A stretch of 64,000 bases of DNA from Euborellia annulipes (GCA_023213315.1 JAKCPI010005089.1:124001-188000); one strand, 5' to 3'. Counted from the first letter of the stretch, positions 45,171 to 57,599 are shown. The notes: generated by a model not told the origin, from the letters alone. Numbers and translations are program-made.

Positions 45171-45423
45171 ATAAAAGAATTATACAAATTTTTATATTCT
45201 TTTCTATTGATATTTTAAAATTATTAGAAATTCTATAAAAAAAAAATATCATTGAATTGAATTTTCATTTTATCCAAAATATAGATAAAAATTTGATGAA
45301 GAAGTTGAATTATATTTTAAACACAAATTTCACATAAAACATTATTATTACATATGTTTATATATATACGTGTATATATAAGAAATGTTTTAAAAATCAA
45401 ATCAATGTGAAGAGGATAATGAC
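45171..45423 (+). terminator. 3' UTR and polyadenylation region of the PWWP gene
   Basis: AATAAA overlaps the stop codon (45170-45175) and AT-rich sequence follows. The true cleavage site is uncertain; no second canonical AATAAA stands out before the foldback. Confidence 0.35.
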
Positions 45424-45849
45424 TTATTTAAGGTTCAGGAAATCTCAAATGAGCAACGCAGCTAGTGTTTTTCAATTTTTATTTAAATGCAAAGTGCCAG
45501 GGCCAACGTTTCGGTCGCATATAGGACCATCATCAGGGCCAAGCCATTGTCAATTTATTATTCCTCTTGGTCATATTGGCCAAAGAAATTATTAATAATG
45601 CAATAAATTCAATGACCAAGTCCATAATAACACATTGTGTCTAATAATTTGGCCATTGAATTTATTGCATTATTAATAATTTCTTTGGCCAATATGACCA
45701 AGAGGAATAATAAATTGACAATGGCTTGGCCCTGATGATGGTCCTATATGCGACCGAAAAGTTGGCCCTGGCACTTTGCATTTAAATAAAAATTGAAAAA
45801 ACTACTAGCTGCGTTGCTCATTTGAGATTTCCTGAACCTTAAATAAATA
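45424..45849. repeat. Foldback with hammerhead-like core in both arms
   Basis: Arms of about 195 bp (45424-45619 and 45655-45849) are near-perfect inverses, from TTATTTAAGGTTCAGGAAAT inward to GCAATAAATTCAATG. Each arm carries CCCTGATGATGGTC, a short loop and GACCGAAA(C/A)GTTGG. CTGATGA followed by a stem and GAAA is the hammerhead ribozyme core found in Penelope-like elements. Whether a complete, active fold exists is not shown. Confidence 0.7.
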
Positions 45850-46724
45850 ATATCAGCTATACACCTCAATTCAAGATAATGACTATGAGAAAAAAATCTG
45901 TAAAAAAATACAAATTTAGTACAACACTCTATTATTATGGATTAATTATACTAGTTAAAGCTCTTAAATTTTTTTTTTTTATAATTATTAAAATTTTCAA
46001 TTTTGCAATATATTATTTGCATTATGTTTATATTTTAAATAAATATATAGGCCTACTTTTAATATATTTTTAAGAACTTTACTTTTTAATTAATTTTTTA
46101 ATATTTTGATAGCCATTAATAATGAAAGAATTTATTAGAGTCTTCTGACCTTACAACACGTTGGAAAATTTTTTACATTGAATAAATATATGTAAATCAT
46201 ATGTATATACCTGATATTTTGATCATATACTTTTTTTCTTGAAAAAAATACATGTTAGAGACCACTTTATAAAATATTTTTAAAAAATAAGGTTGATAGT
46301 TCCAAATTTAAGCCATTGATTAAGGCACTAATTCTCAAATTATGAGCTCTGTTACAGGGGTACCCTTAAAATATTCCAATACTAGACATATAGAACAAAT
46401 TTTTGACTTTAGGGCGCCGAGGTCTTTATTTCTTTCCATATTTTCCTCTTTCTTGTTAAGTAATTTTGAAAAATAAACTGTTTAGAACAGACTGAAAGAT
46501 ATTGTTTTATTATCTTTGCTTTATTCTTGTAATTTGGGCTTGACAATGAGCAACTTGGCCTCCTGAGAATTTATAGTATTCATTTTAAGAGAATAAAGCA
46601 AAGATGTATATCATTTGTCACAATAAGTGAGCCCCTGAGTTTAAATAAACATGCATCAATGGCTTAAATCTGCACAAATTTCCTCGAAACCTCCATCAAA
46701 ATACTTTATAAAGAGCTCTCTAAC

Positions 46725-46755
<31 letters not shown>

Positions 46756-49370
46756 TATACAGTATATATATATATATATAATAAATTATATATGTCATGA
46801 GAAATGTTTTGGAAACAATTAATTAATACAAGAAAAAGTGTAAATTTGAAATGTCTTAAGACTTTCTTTTTCTATGACTCTATTTCAAAATTAATAATTA
46901 AATTCAATGTTATTAATTTTTTTTCTTCCCGTTTTTATTATTAAATATAAACAAATATTGTCCAAAATTTTTCTAACAATTTTAATAAAACGGTAAACTT
47001 TTGCAAGAACTGATATTGATTATGAATTAATAATACTAGCTGTTTTGTATAACATAGATGGTGTACATAACTAGTATTATTTAACAATTAATTGTTATGA
47101 CGAAGGTTGCGATACAACTGAATCTAAAATGAATTTTTATGCCAACTAAGCTTATATATATATATAATTACCTATTTTTCATATAAAACGTTTAATTTTT
47201 AATAGAGTCATCATCAGATTAATTTAGTTTTTGAAATGGCACGAATATAGACAAATTTTATATTTTTTGAGAAGTAGGACAAGACAAGGTTAAATTGTAA
47301 AATTTGTCCTCATAAAGGACTGGTGAAAACCTTTTATTTAATTCTTTATCTTTTTTTCTTCTTCTATCTTTATCTTATTTCTCTTATGGGTGCTCAGATG
47401 TGACTGAGGAAACATGATGAGAGGTCAAGTGAAAATTGGCTCAGTTGGCCTTTTTTTAGTACGTTTCCACTCACCCCCTCTTTAGTAGAAAGTTGATAAT
47501 TACATGTATTGAAAGTCTAAACGGTTTTCTTATAAAAATATAAGAAAATTAAAAAATTCCTACAATGAAAATGAAACATTTAAATATTCCTTCACGAATT
47601 ATTAATTATTTTCATTTTACAATTATTATAATAAAGAAAAAAATATATATTAACTTTAGTACTAAAAATTAGTTTAAAATATCTGTTAATTAAAATTGTT
47701 TTAAAAAAATAGTCTCTTTAGTATTAAAAAAAAAAATAATGTTATATAAAATAGATTCTTATTTAAAAAAAAAAAAAAAAAAACATTTAAGTAATGTGAT
47801 GTGAAAATAGTCTTTATTTCTAAAATACTTAAAAAAAATCTATCTTCTGGATAAAATTCAGACTATTGTTTATTTCAATAAATTCTAAAAAAAAATAATT
47901 TAAAAAATAATTATGTTTAACAATTCATTAAACATCAATAATATATTTTATATAGGAGAAAGCATGTTTCAAATTTTTTTTACTTCTTTTTGTAAGTGCA
48001 ATATGTTTTATCTTGTAATCATGCACTTATATATTATTTATCCCTTAGGTGTAGATTCTTTGTGATTTTTATTTTCTAAAAATAAAAATGCTTTAATTAA
48101 AAGTTGGATATAAAATTACAAAGGAGGTGTTTTTTAATTCTTTCATATTTTCATTTATAACTAAATCAGAAGACAATTCAATTTTTTTTTTTACAATTAA
48201 TTTATATATATATTTTTGAGCAAATCTAAAGTCCATTTAAACAAAAATGACCAAGTCTTTATATTTTGAATAATGGAATATAAGAATAAATGTTTTTAAG
48301 AATAATATAAGAGAAAATAGTAGAATGATAAAAAATGCCTCCTTTTTGGATTCTTTATAATATTTTATATATTTGTATAAAAGTAGGAGATTCAAGATCT
48401 CAAATGTGTATATAACATATATATATATATATACAATAAATAGATTATTTCTGAACATTAAATATTCAAAGAGAGTATATATTATTAAAAATGTGAATGG
48501 ATAATTGACGCATTTTATTTTTCAATATGTATACATTTATACAGGAGGCGGTAAACTATATATATATATATACTTTGTGGATATGTTTCTCCTTTCCTTT
48601 CCAAAAAATTACAGTTTCAAATATATGTTGATAAATTATTGTATCAATAAAAAAACATTTCGTTTTTTAATTTTTTTTTTTTTTAATTATTAAAATGTAT
48701 TCCAATTTTATATCAAATTTTTTGTGACTATCCGTAGAGTAGGAATAGGCCATTTGGATCGTTGAAAATTTCTTCATATAATTTCAAATAATATTTCTTC
48801 ATGTGATGATTTTATTGTTTTTTTAAAAGAAGATAGAAATCTTAACACATTTTCTCTTCTTAGACAAATTTTAATTAAAATTATTGTTGGGTATTCTAAA
48901 AGGGAATGAAAATATAAACAATTATTAATAAAAAAAGGCTATCATTAGGTTTGAACCTGAAAACATTTGTTAAGTAAATTGGAAAAAAATTGATCTTTTT
49001 GCTAACTCGATTAAATTTGTTTTTATTAAAATATATCTTGTGATCGGAATAAAATGAAAATTTTAAAAATTTGAATACATTTGCCCATATGATTATACCA
49101 GTTCATGCAAAATTTTATACAAAAAAGAATTGATACTCCAAAATTTTTTTCAAAAATGTTGAATTGTCTAATGTAAATAAGCCATCAACTTTTCCATAAC
49201 AAACCTTTTTTTTCAGTCGCTCGATGAAACATATAAGCTTATATTCCTGGCTCTTTACTTGCTTTGTTGATTCCAATCTCTTTGGAATTAATATTTAAAT
49301 TGTGAATTTATTATATAATTCTTGTCTTTGGTCAACCAATCCTACTAATAATTCATTGTACTAATATAAA
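45850..49370. other. Gene-free AT-rich stretch of about 3.5 kb
   Basis: AT-rich with several TA microsatellites (46723-46780, 47155, 48420, 48560) and poly-A runs. The open frames are AT-biased and lack motifs. No transposon termini could be defended. Confidence 0.45.
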
Positions 49371-50316
49371 GAAAAATTTTTGAGTCAAGGCCCCCCCCCG
49401 GAAAAAAATTTCTGTATACCTGACACCTGATAGGAAATACAAGTATCGGTTTCGGCCAAAACTAAGATTGAGGCCGAAATTCGGTTTCGGTTGAAAATCT
49501 TGTTCCGGCCGGACCCTAATAAAAACCACCATTTGATTGATTTAGAAAGGGCGGCAAAATTCTATGTACGCCATTGACTTATTATATACTCGTTAACCTA
49601 ATGCAATGTTATCCCCCCCCCCCCATCCTCCTAGTCTTTATTTAAAGATAATAGTAAGTAAGAAAAAGTTGTGTGATGCGCGACCAGTCACACCAGGCAA
49701 TAAAAAAATTAACCCCCCCCCCCCCGAGAGAAACTTGGCTCTTGGTTTTTACCATCTTATTGACATTTTCTCCCACAGTGTGCTTATCGTTCCGTTAGTA
49801 GTTTTTTTTTTAATTCATGGATTTGTTTATAATCAAACAATTATATAAAATTGAGGAAAAGAATGATTCATAGGATTTCATGGAAGTTGTCTTTATCCAT
49901 CATGTTTAATTATATTTACAAAAAAAAAACAAACAAATCAAAAACGATTCAAATCGATTAAAACTTACGAGGCTAAAACGTTTCCTAACCAACCAATCAA
50001 ATTTATTTTTATTTTTCTACATAGTCTACTTGATGAGATGGGAGCATCGCTGGGAGAAGTGTGTAGACTTACAAGGGGACTATGTAGAAAAATAAAAATA
50101 AATATCTTGTATATTAATTAGGTCGGAAACTTTTCAATGAAGGAATTTATACGAAATTGTTTGCCAGGACTATAAATCCCTTATTTATTACCACTAAGCA
50201 GGATCTTTGCAATAATTTTTTCAGATGGAGGAGTTAAAAAATATAAAATATTTTTATATAATTTCTAACAATATTTAAAATTTATTATATAACAAAGCTG
50301 TGAGTGTTATTTATTG
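49371..50316. other. Gene-free mosaic of repeat scraps
   Basis: Poly-C tracts at 49388, 49612 and 49713. A GGTTTCGGCC/GGCCGAAATTCGGTTTCGG segment lies at 49447-49515. An R1 half-palindrome (AAAGTTGTGTGATGCGCG ... AGTCACACCAG) is at 49664-49697. Near 50012-50100 a short inverted repeat contains CTACATAGTC and GACTATGTAG. Confidence 0.4.
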
Positions 50317-50520
50317 GCGAGGCCAAACATCCCATGGCCCCCGGTAATCGAACCCAGGATCTCCAGCCTTTCCGGGCCATAGACGTGCTGTTCATTGCAC
50401 CAGGCCACTGGAATCCTTGACTTACACCAATAAAACTCACTAGCCGTGCGAGTTACTAACAAAGTGAAAAACTTTAAAGAAAAATTTTTCACTTGTGCGC
50501 AGCTGCTTTTTAAACCAGTA
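50317..50520 (-). repeat. tRNA-derived SINE, second family
   Basis: Minus strand: CCAGTGGCCTGGTGCAATGA (A-box region) then GATCCTGGGTTCGATTACCG (B box GGTTCGATTACC). The acceptor-like CCCCCGG region cannot close a full tRNA. Upstream sequence includes AAACAGACGCACAAG-type GC-richer DNA not shared with S1. Confidence 0.5.
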
Positions 50521-50866
50521 GAGGGACAGACATCTGTGTCTGCTCTAACACACTCTGTAAGTAGCAAAGCCTTTAAGGCTAAGAATCGAGATGTTTTGAA
50601 TACTAATATCTAATTCAAATATATTAAATCTCGGAAATATTTAAATTTAATTAAAATTTTTTGTCTACATTTTTTTTTTTTTTTAGATTTCGACGGACTG
50701 AGGGGTGGGGGTTTATATTCTCATATCTCCATCTGGTTACGGTTCAGCCACTAAGATCCAAAGGACACTATGAAAATTCTTTTTTGTAAGGCCATTTGTC
50801 CTGACCAAATTTTAATACAAGGGTCATTCAATAAGTCCTTAGAAAAAGATAGGAAAACAAATTATT

Positions 50867-51615
50867 TTAGATAGATTTTTTTTTTGATTTTTCAACATAA
50901 TCTCCTCTTAGCTCTATACACTTTTCCAAGCGGGTCTCCAACTTTTTAAAGCCATCTAAAAAGTAAGATTTCGGAAGGTCCTCAAAATAGGCATCTATTT
51001 GTGCGATGATCTCCTCATTTGACGCTAACCGTTTTCCGCCGAGCCATTTTTTTTTAAGTTTGGAAATAAAAAAAGGTCACTGAGGGCCAAATCCGGTGAA
51101 TAAGGTGGATGGTGTAATAATTCGAACCTTAATTCGATGATTTTAGCCATCGAAACTGCACAGGTGTGCATCCGTGCATTGTCTTGATGGAAGAGGATCT
51201 TTTTCTTTTTCAAATCAGGGCGTTTTTTCTTGATTTCTTCGCTCAACCGGTGCAATCACGACGCATACTACTCTCCAGTTATTGTTTTCCCTTTTTCCAA
51301 GTAATCGATGTAGATGATTCCGCGTGCATCCCAAAATACCGTGGCCATCACCTTGCCGGCCGTTTTCGACTTCTTCGGAGCCCGTTCGCCTTCAAAGTTC
51401 CTCTGTTTTGATTGTTCCTTTGTCTCTGGCGTGTAGTAATGTACCCACGTTTCGTCTACAGTTATGTATTGACGTAGAAACTGGTCGGGATTGCGACGAA
51501 AAAGCGTCAAAACAGCATCAGAGGCGACCACATGATTGCGTTTATTCTCCGTTGAGAGCAAACGCGGCATCCATCTTGCCGAGATCTTTTCATCAATCGA
51601 CAATAAAAATGACAC
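50867..51615 (-). pseudogene. Mariner transposase, N-terminally truncated and broken
   Basis: The remaining protein starts around the middle of the family's roughly 345 residues. SARWMPRLL is followed by ITVDETWVHYYTPETKEQSK with the first catalytic Asp, ILFHQDNARMHT with the second, and HHPPYSPDLALSDLFLFP with the third Asp at the mariner spacing. The DNA-binding helix-turn-helix half is gone. Two in-frame stops lie between the first and second catalytic segments (about 51244-51267). A frameshift in a poly-A tract near 51050 shifts the C-terminal part (LGGKRL...). It can no longer encode active transposase. Confidence 0.9.
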
Positions 51616-51699
51616 TATGTGGTGGATATAACTAAGATTTTGTCAGCTGTCTAATAGGTAACGATGCATAAAAAAAACAAACAAATTTCGACGCTACGA

Positions 51700-51932
51700 C
51701 AGTGGCGTCATTTCAACTTTTTCTTGAGGGGGGGGGCAAACATTTTTTTCTTCAAATTTACTTACAAATAGGTACTCAAATTTGGTCAAAACATATTTAA
51801 TTTAATTAATTGTTTGTACAGTTTGTATACTCGTATATGTATTTTGAAGTATTTTATTTATAAAAAAAATCAGAGCCCTTGGGGGAGGGGGAGGGGCAAA
51901 TGCCCTCCTGCCCCCCCCAAATGACGCCACTC
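51700..51932. mobile_element. hAT-type MITE nested in the mariner relic
   Basis: Ends CAGTGGCGTCATTTCAAC and AAATGACGCCACTC, with perfect CGCTACGA duplications at 51692-51699 and 51933-51940. Same family as 11867-12140. Being inside the mariner, it is the younger of the two. Confidence 0.9.
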
Positions 51933-52153
51933 CGCTACGAGCGCAATTTGGTGGATTTTCTAAGGGCTTATTGAACGACCCTTGTATCTTGTAGAACTAA
52001 ATAAATTTTCATCCTTCTCTGATGAGTGGTTGTAGATATATATGCTACCGGTAATAAAAAAGTTACACATTAAGATTTCTGAGGTCTTTTTACCTAAAAC
52101 GTTAGTGATATATAAAAAAAATAAGTAGGGTTAAATTTTTTTTATGAATACAA

Positions 52154-52260
52154 TAGTTCGATTAAGCGTCCGGCGCATGCGCATTAAGGAAAAGCGCGCT
52201 TTACGTTACTGCGCATATGATCTTCTTCACTACGCATGTGCGGAACGCTTAAACATACCT
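52154..52260. mobile_element. Short foldback element with GCGCATGCGCA motif
   Basis: TTCGATTAAGCGTCCGGCGC at the left is mirrored by CATGTGCGGAACGCTTAAAC at the right. The related copy at 60131-60262 shares the central GTTACTGCGCATRTGATCTT segment. It contains an NRF-1-like palindrome. Superfamily not determined. Confidence 0.65.
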
Positions 52261-53620
52261 ATTTCTTCCATTATAGTGAGAAAAAAAATCCAATTAAATC
52301 TTCTAAAATAAAAATTTAAACATGATGAATAAAGATAAATTATATTAAAACAAAATAAATATATAATAGCTTTAATTTTAAAAACTTGTACTTATAAACT
52401 TGACATATTTTATTCCAATATTGCACATTGGTCATTTAGAAGAATATTTGGCAGATGGTAGAAACGGAATCGGGCTCAGCAACCGAGAATTTCGACCATC
52501 TTCCACAAGAAAGGGCTAAAATACCCGTCGCCGACACGAAACAAATTCATCCTGCCAAAAATCATTTATCAATCAATGAATTTCTCCTTTTATAGGCATC
52601 CACTAGTGACTTTCATTCTGAATTTTAAAACACAATTTATGAAATTATATTTTCATTACACTAGTGTATACCTCCCATGAAAAAAAAGGAAGATATTTCC
52701 CTTCTTTTTTTTTTAAGTCTATTCTGGCAATCAATTTTAATTACTTGCTTACATTCTTGATATTTTATTTAGCACACATCAATCAATTACATTACTTATT
52801 CATACAATTATCACATCTGTGTTAAATTGAAAGACATATGTAACATTTTTTATAACTAAATTTTAATGGTTATTATTATATAAAGCGTAGATTTGAGTTG
52901 ATATTCAGCAAGAATTTTTGCATGAATGAATTTTATTCAATGAATAGTTTTGAACTAGAGAAGTATTTTCAACAAAATATATTCATTAAGAAAAAAAATA
53001 ATAATAATTTTGTAAAATTATTGTAGTTTCATTTGGTGTGATTATATTATAAAAAAGAATTTTTGATGCCATGTCATTTTATAAATTGTGAGTAGAGTTT
53101 ATACAAAATTAAAAAATAATTTTTTTTTTATATAACAATAAACAAATTTTATATTTTCTAGCTATTTTTTTTTTAAACTATTTTTAAAAAAATATTGAAA
53201 AACAAATTGTTTTCTTAATTTCTAGCTAGTGTTTAATTTTTTTGTTTTCTATAAACTTAAATTTTTTTAATTTTATTATACTCATGAATATATTTATTTA
53301 ACATTCCCTTATTATATAGCAGTGGTGTTCAAATTATTCCAATATTATTTATGTTGGCGTTAATCCTTTCAAAATGAAATATTTAAGAAATTAGATTTTT
53401 CCCATTTTTTCGATTTTGTTATTATTCGATTACAAAAGGTGAACGAAAGGCTCTCTGAAATGAATGAAACTTGTGAAAAATCATCTCTGAATCAGGCCGA
53501 AAACTTTTCGAACTGGTCTCGTATCGTTTGTTTGACTATATAAGCCTTTATTCATAAAAGAAAATATTAGTTTATATAAAGATCGCTAGACTGCTTAGAA
53601 AGATTGCCAACCAAATCTAT
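52261..53620. other. Gene-free AT-rich stretch
   Basis: A GC-richer piece at about 52445-52560 (CGGAATCGGGCTCAGCAACC, then CCCGTCGCCGACACGAAAC) may be a repeat fragment. The rest is AT-rich without a supported feature. Confidence 0.4.
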
Positions 53621-53628
53621 GTGCAGGT

Positions 53629-54094
53629 TAGAGATGGAAAAGTCGACTCTGACTTTAGTCAAGAATCGATCTTTTATTGAAAATAATCGACTTTTTAGAA
53701 TCGAGTTGAAACTCTTTCAAGTCGATTAGAATCGATTATCACTGGACGATTTTTCTTACAATACTTAGTATCCAATGGTCTGTAACGTTTTCATTGAATG
53801 CCTTTCATTTTTCTTTTAAAAAAAAACCTCCAATCATCGGTTAGTGGAAATATGTGATATTCTTAATTCGTCAATTTTTTCAGGTCCTACTCAACTTTCA
53901 TACGTTATTTTAATGTTTGGTGCCATTTCACGTGCAATTTCTGGATAGAATATTCTTTTATAAAAATATTGAAAACAATATTTGTGTGTGTTGTATTTAA
54001 TAAAATGTTTAAATAAATCGATTCCGAGAATCAAAAAATATCAAGTCGATTCCAAAATCGAAAATCGACTTTTCAAACGCCTTTTCCATCCCTA
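53629..54094. mobile_element. hAT-type MITE with TAGRGATGG ends
   Basis: Ends TAGAGATGGAAAAGTCGACT and CCTTTTCCATCCCTA. The flanking octamers GTGCAGGT and GTACTGGT agree at six of eight bases. The interior has repeated AATCGACTTTT and TCGATT motifs. No transposase. Confidence 0.72.
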
Positions 54095-54454
54095 GTACTG
54101 GTTTTATATAGTTATGAAAGTTGCAGGAAAAATTAAAATTCAGAAAGCAATCAATTAAAAAAATATACAATAATTTTTTTCTTTTTCCAATTTAGTCTAT
54201 TTTTATATCAATTTCCATATAAAAAATTAAATTTGATAGTAATTAAGGTATTAGTATTCAAAATACCTCGATTCGGACTTAACAAGTTTTGTTAAATAAA
54301 ATGTATTAGTTTTAAAATATTTGCCTGCAATTTTCATAATATGCAACCAGCTTGCTGCATCGTTGCTTTTGGTTGCAGAGCTATAAGGCGTAAGAGGATC
54401 TCCTAGGGCGACGGTCACAAAGTGTTTCGCGGAATCTTTGAAGCAGTCATTTCA

Positions 54455-54647
54455 CATGGACGTAGCCAGACATCTTGTTAAGGGGGGGGGGACAACTCGT
54501 TAGGAAGAGAGGGGGTATGCAATTAATATATACATAGATTATTAATTATTTATTATTATTATATTAATATATATTTGTTTTTAATAGACTACATTTTCAA
54601 GACAATACAAGGGGTATTGCCCCTGTCCCCCTCTGGCTACGCCCATG
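54455..54647. mobile_element. hAT-type MITE nested in an older hAT MITE
   Basis: Ends CATGGACGTAGCCAGACAT and CTCTGGCTACGCCCATG. The duplications TCATTTCA (54447-54454) and TCATTTTA (54648-54655) match at seven of eight. The flanks resemble the CAGTGGCGTCATTTCAACTT terminus, so it landed in the end of another hAT-type element. Confidence 0.8.
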
Positions 54648-54790
54648 TCATTTTAACTTTTTCTTAGGGGGAGTTTTTTTTTAATTTACCTACAAATAGG
54701 TATCTCAAATTTGGCCAATTAATTTAATTTTTAAAAAGATCAGAGCGGGGGGTGGGGGGGGAAATAGACAAATAGCCTTCCCTGCTCCTC
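54648..54790. repeat. Fragment of CAGTGGCGTCATTT-family MITE
   Basis: It continues GTCATTTTAACTTTTTCTTA and then the CCTACAAATAGGTAT, AAATTTGGCCAA and AGATCAGAGC segments of the family, with poly-G at 54750. The right end is degraded. Confidence 0.55.
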
Positions 54791-55394
54791 CCCTGCTTTG
54801 AAGACCAAATTCATAAAAAAAACTGTCACAAATAAAGTAGTATCGGATTTACCTATAACATAAAATAGCCCTAGGTTCTATATCAAATTTAAGTTTATGT
54901 CACAGTAGGAAGTTTTTTTTTATATTTATACGTCTTAATATTTTCTCTAACCAGAATAAAAATTATTTTCTATTCAATTCAAACATGTTAAAGAAATTAT
55001 GACATCAGAAATATTTTGTTTTTGTACTGGGTTTTCAATGGTAAATAAAAATTCAAGATGGTGTTGGAATTCCGGCGGTTTCTGAAGGTTTTCATGGCTG
55101 TTCTAAGCAGTCTAGAGTTTTTTTTTTTTTTTTTTTTTATACTCTCACTCAAAACCGGTGTGTTGAGTAATAAATAATAATTATTTATTCCTTCATCTTG
55201 AAAACCAAATGAGAGAGAGATTGATTATAAACTCACAAGTTATAGGAAATGCATTTTGTTTAAAAAAAAAAAAAAGTTGGACCTCAATAGTTTCATAGAA
55301 GAAATGGCCAATCGCAGACAATCATCCATTTATAATTTGGTTTCTTAATTATTTTTTCTTTTTTTTTGTATTTAATATTGGTTAACTTCTGTGC
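54791..55394. other. Gene-free AT-rich stretch
   Basis: AT-rich with a long poly-T at about 55119-55138. No supported gene or element. Confidence 0.4.
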
Positions 55395-55475
55395 CAAAGG
55401 TTCGCCACAGGCGAAAAAATTTATTTCAATTGAATTGGTCTAAATTCCGAAAAAAGTCTCAAAAAAATTTTACCT
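55395..55475 (+). repeat. S1 SINE fragment, diverged
   Basis: CCAAAGGTTCGCCACAGGCG, then AAAAAATTTATTTCAATTGA and CCGAAAAAAGTCTC, matching the second half of S1. Confidence 0.45.
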
Positions 55476-56156
55476 CTACTAATCCAATTAATTTGGACCT
55501 AGACTTATGAGTCTAATTAAAATAAATAACAGTAAAATTCTTAATGTTAATACAAATTAATGATTATTTTTTAAGAGATAATTAAAACTAAGGATATATA
55601 AACAAGTGGTAGTTCCGCGATCGAGGGGTTGAACACCACTATTATATATAATTTATTCTTAAATTTACCTCCTTAAAAAAAAATTAAATAGAATTGTGTA
55701 TTAATAGTGGTTAAAATAGTCATTTGTGCAAAAAAAAAAAAAAAAAAACATTCTAAATTGTATTCATTACGTGAACCCATTGAATCCTGTTCAGGAACTA
55801 GATAATTAATTAATATATTTAATAAAAGTACAACTAATATATTAATATCAATGATTAAGACATCATTCACTAAAGGTTTTTTTTTTTTTTTTTGGATATG
55901 TTTTTTCAAATCTAACATGGAATCGACAAGTTTACTAGTTCACTTAGTTTATACAACGCATAATGTTATGTTATTAATTATCATATATATAGTATATAAA
56001 TATGAGATATTCTACCTCAAATCGCACAGTAAAATTTAGATTGAAATTTGAAATTTTTTTCATTCAGATAATGCGACCCGTATTTGTGAAATAACGTTTA
56101 TTTAATTTTTCATAGTTTTTAGTTCAAGCAAAATAATATCTTACTCAAATTAAACT
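55476..56156. other. Gene-free AT-rich stretch
   Basis: AT-rich with homopolymer runs at 55733 and 55875. The two opposed open frames there mirror each other and are chance. Confidence 0.4.
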
Positions 56157-56157
56157 T

Positions 56158-56850
56158 AAAAATCTGGTGTAACACACAGCACACAACTTTGTCTTACCCT
56201 AGGTAATCGAAAGTTGTGTACTATGCTGTCGCACCAGATTTTTTTGTGTCGAGTTATATATATTTAGTTTCCCATAGCAACTTATTTCCAAACTTGACCA
56301 CTTGCTCATAAGTAAAAACAATTGATTCAAAATTTCCATAGGCTCTGTGTATTTTAATTGTTGACTGCTTGAAATAAACTATGGTTATTTTTCAAAATTT
56401 TATTATCATATTTGAATATTTTATACACAAAAGAGAATCCTAAATAAATACAAAATTTCATAAGAATTGAGAAAAATTTTTTTAATTGTGTAAAAAGTTC
56501 CAAAGGGGACCCCCTTTTGAATCGAAATTAACATACAAATCCCCATAGGAATTTAACATTGTTTCTATGGAAGAAAGAGCCGGAAAATGAATTTGAAAAA
56601 TCCGAAATATTACATGAGTAAAGTGTATTTCAAACAATTTTTACGAACAATTTTACTGATATACTTTTTAAAGAGCATCCAAAAAAATAGTTGATTTATG
56701 AATTTTAATCAAAATCGATAGAGCCAATTTTGAGAACGAGCAATCGAGAAAAACTGAAAAAGTACATCAGTAAAGTATACTTCAAACAATTTTCACGAAA
56801 AATTTTACTGATATACTTTTTAAAGAGCGAAATGGATATTTTCTAACTTT
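56158..56850 (+). repeat. R1 interspersed repeat, 3'-rearranged copy
   Basis: Complete left palindrome (AAAAATCTGGTGTAACACAC ... ATGCTGTCGCACCAGATTTT), then the body through GAGCCGGAAAATGAATTTG. Near 56770 the segment CTTCAAACAATTTTCACGAA is repeated, showing an internal duplication or template jump. Confidence 0.65.
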
Positions 56851-57500
56851 TAGAGAAATTTATTCCCATTTAATCTTAATTTAAAATCAGTATTCGTTTT
56901 TTATATGTCCATCGAATTTCAAAGTGGGACTGAAATAAAATCACTGAAAAAAAAACTAGGTGTTTGTTTCAAGTTTTTTTTTTTTTTTTTAATATTAACC
57001 TATTGAATAATATGTTTCAACTAGAGCCTATTGGTAGCGAGTTAGAATTTGAAATATAATTATTGAACATTTTTAATGTTAAATTTTGAATTTTTAGTAA
57101 GGGTCAGAACCCTCCTTTGGACAGTTAAATAATCTTTCAACAAAATCCAGGATCACCACATTAAGAATAAGGGAAAAGAAAATACGGGTCTTTTAATTTT
57201 GTTTTAAAAACAAAGATACAATTTCAAATAATCCAGACACAGAATTCAATTCAATTTTTCTTAAATTTTGTGCGATTTGGTGTGGAATAAATGCCATATA
57301 CAATATATATATAATATATATAAATAATTCCAATGAAAAAAGACAAAAAATACCTTTTATTTTATAATTTCGATGATCAAATATCGAGATATTATTGAAC
57401 CTATTAAAAATCCCTTATAATTATCCTATGCGTTTTTTTTTTTCAGAAATCTAGATTTTTCGAAATTTAAATATTGTAATCAATTTAATGGATGCAGGAC
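56851..57500. other. Gene-free AT-rich stretch
   Basis: AT-rich. Nothing supported. Confidence 0.4.
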
Positions 57501-57599
57501 CGGATGTGATCAATTCTTCTATGCTGAATTCTGTGGTTTCTTTACTCGGCCGTACCTCGAGAATGAAGATGAGTAGTGGAAATTAAAAAACTTTATTAT

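Larger units (their letters stand above)
50818..51984 (-). mobile_element. Mariner element (DD34D type), defective, with nested hAT insertion
   Basis: Terminal inverted repeats are CAAGGGTCATTCAATAAGTC on the left and GGCTTATTGAACGACCCTTG on the right. TA lies on both sides (50816-50817 and 51985-51986). The transposase relic is on the minus strand. Without the 233-bp nested element and its 8-bp duplication, the remaining length is about 0.9 kb, shorter than a full mariner of about 1.3 kb. The 5' part of the gene has therefore been deleted. Confidence 0.9.

Noticed and set aside
49606..49848. 80-residue frame after a poly-C tract
   Set aside because: It crosses poly-C runs and an R1 scrap, and the peptide is low-complexity.
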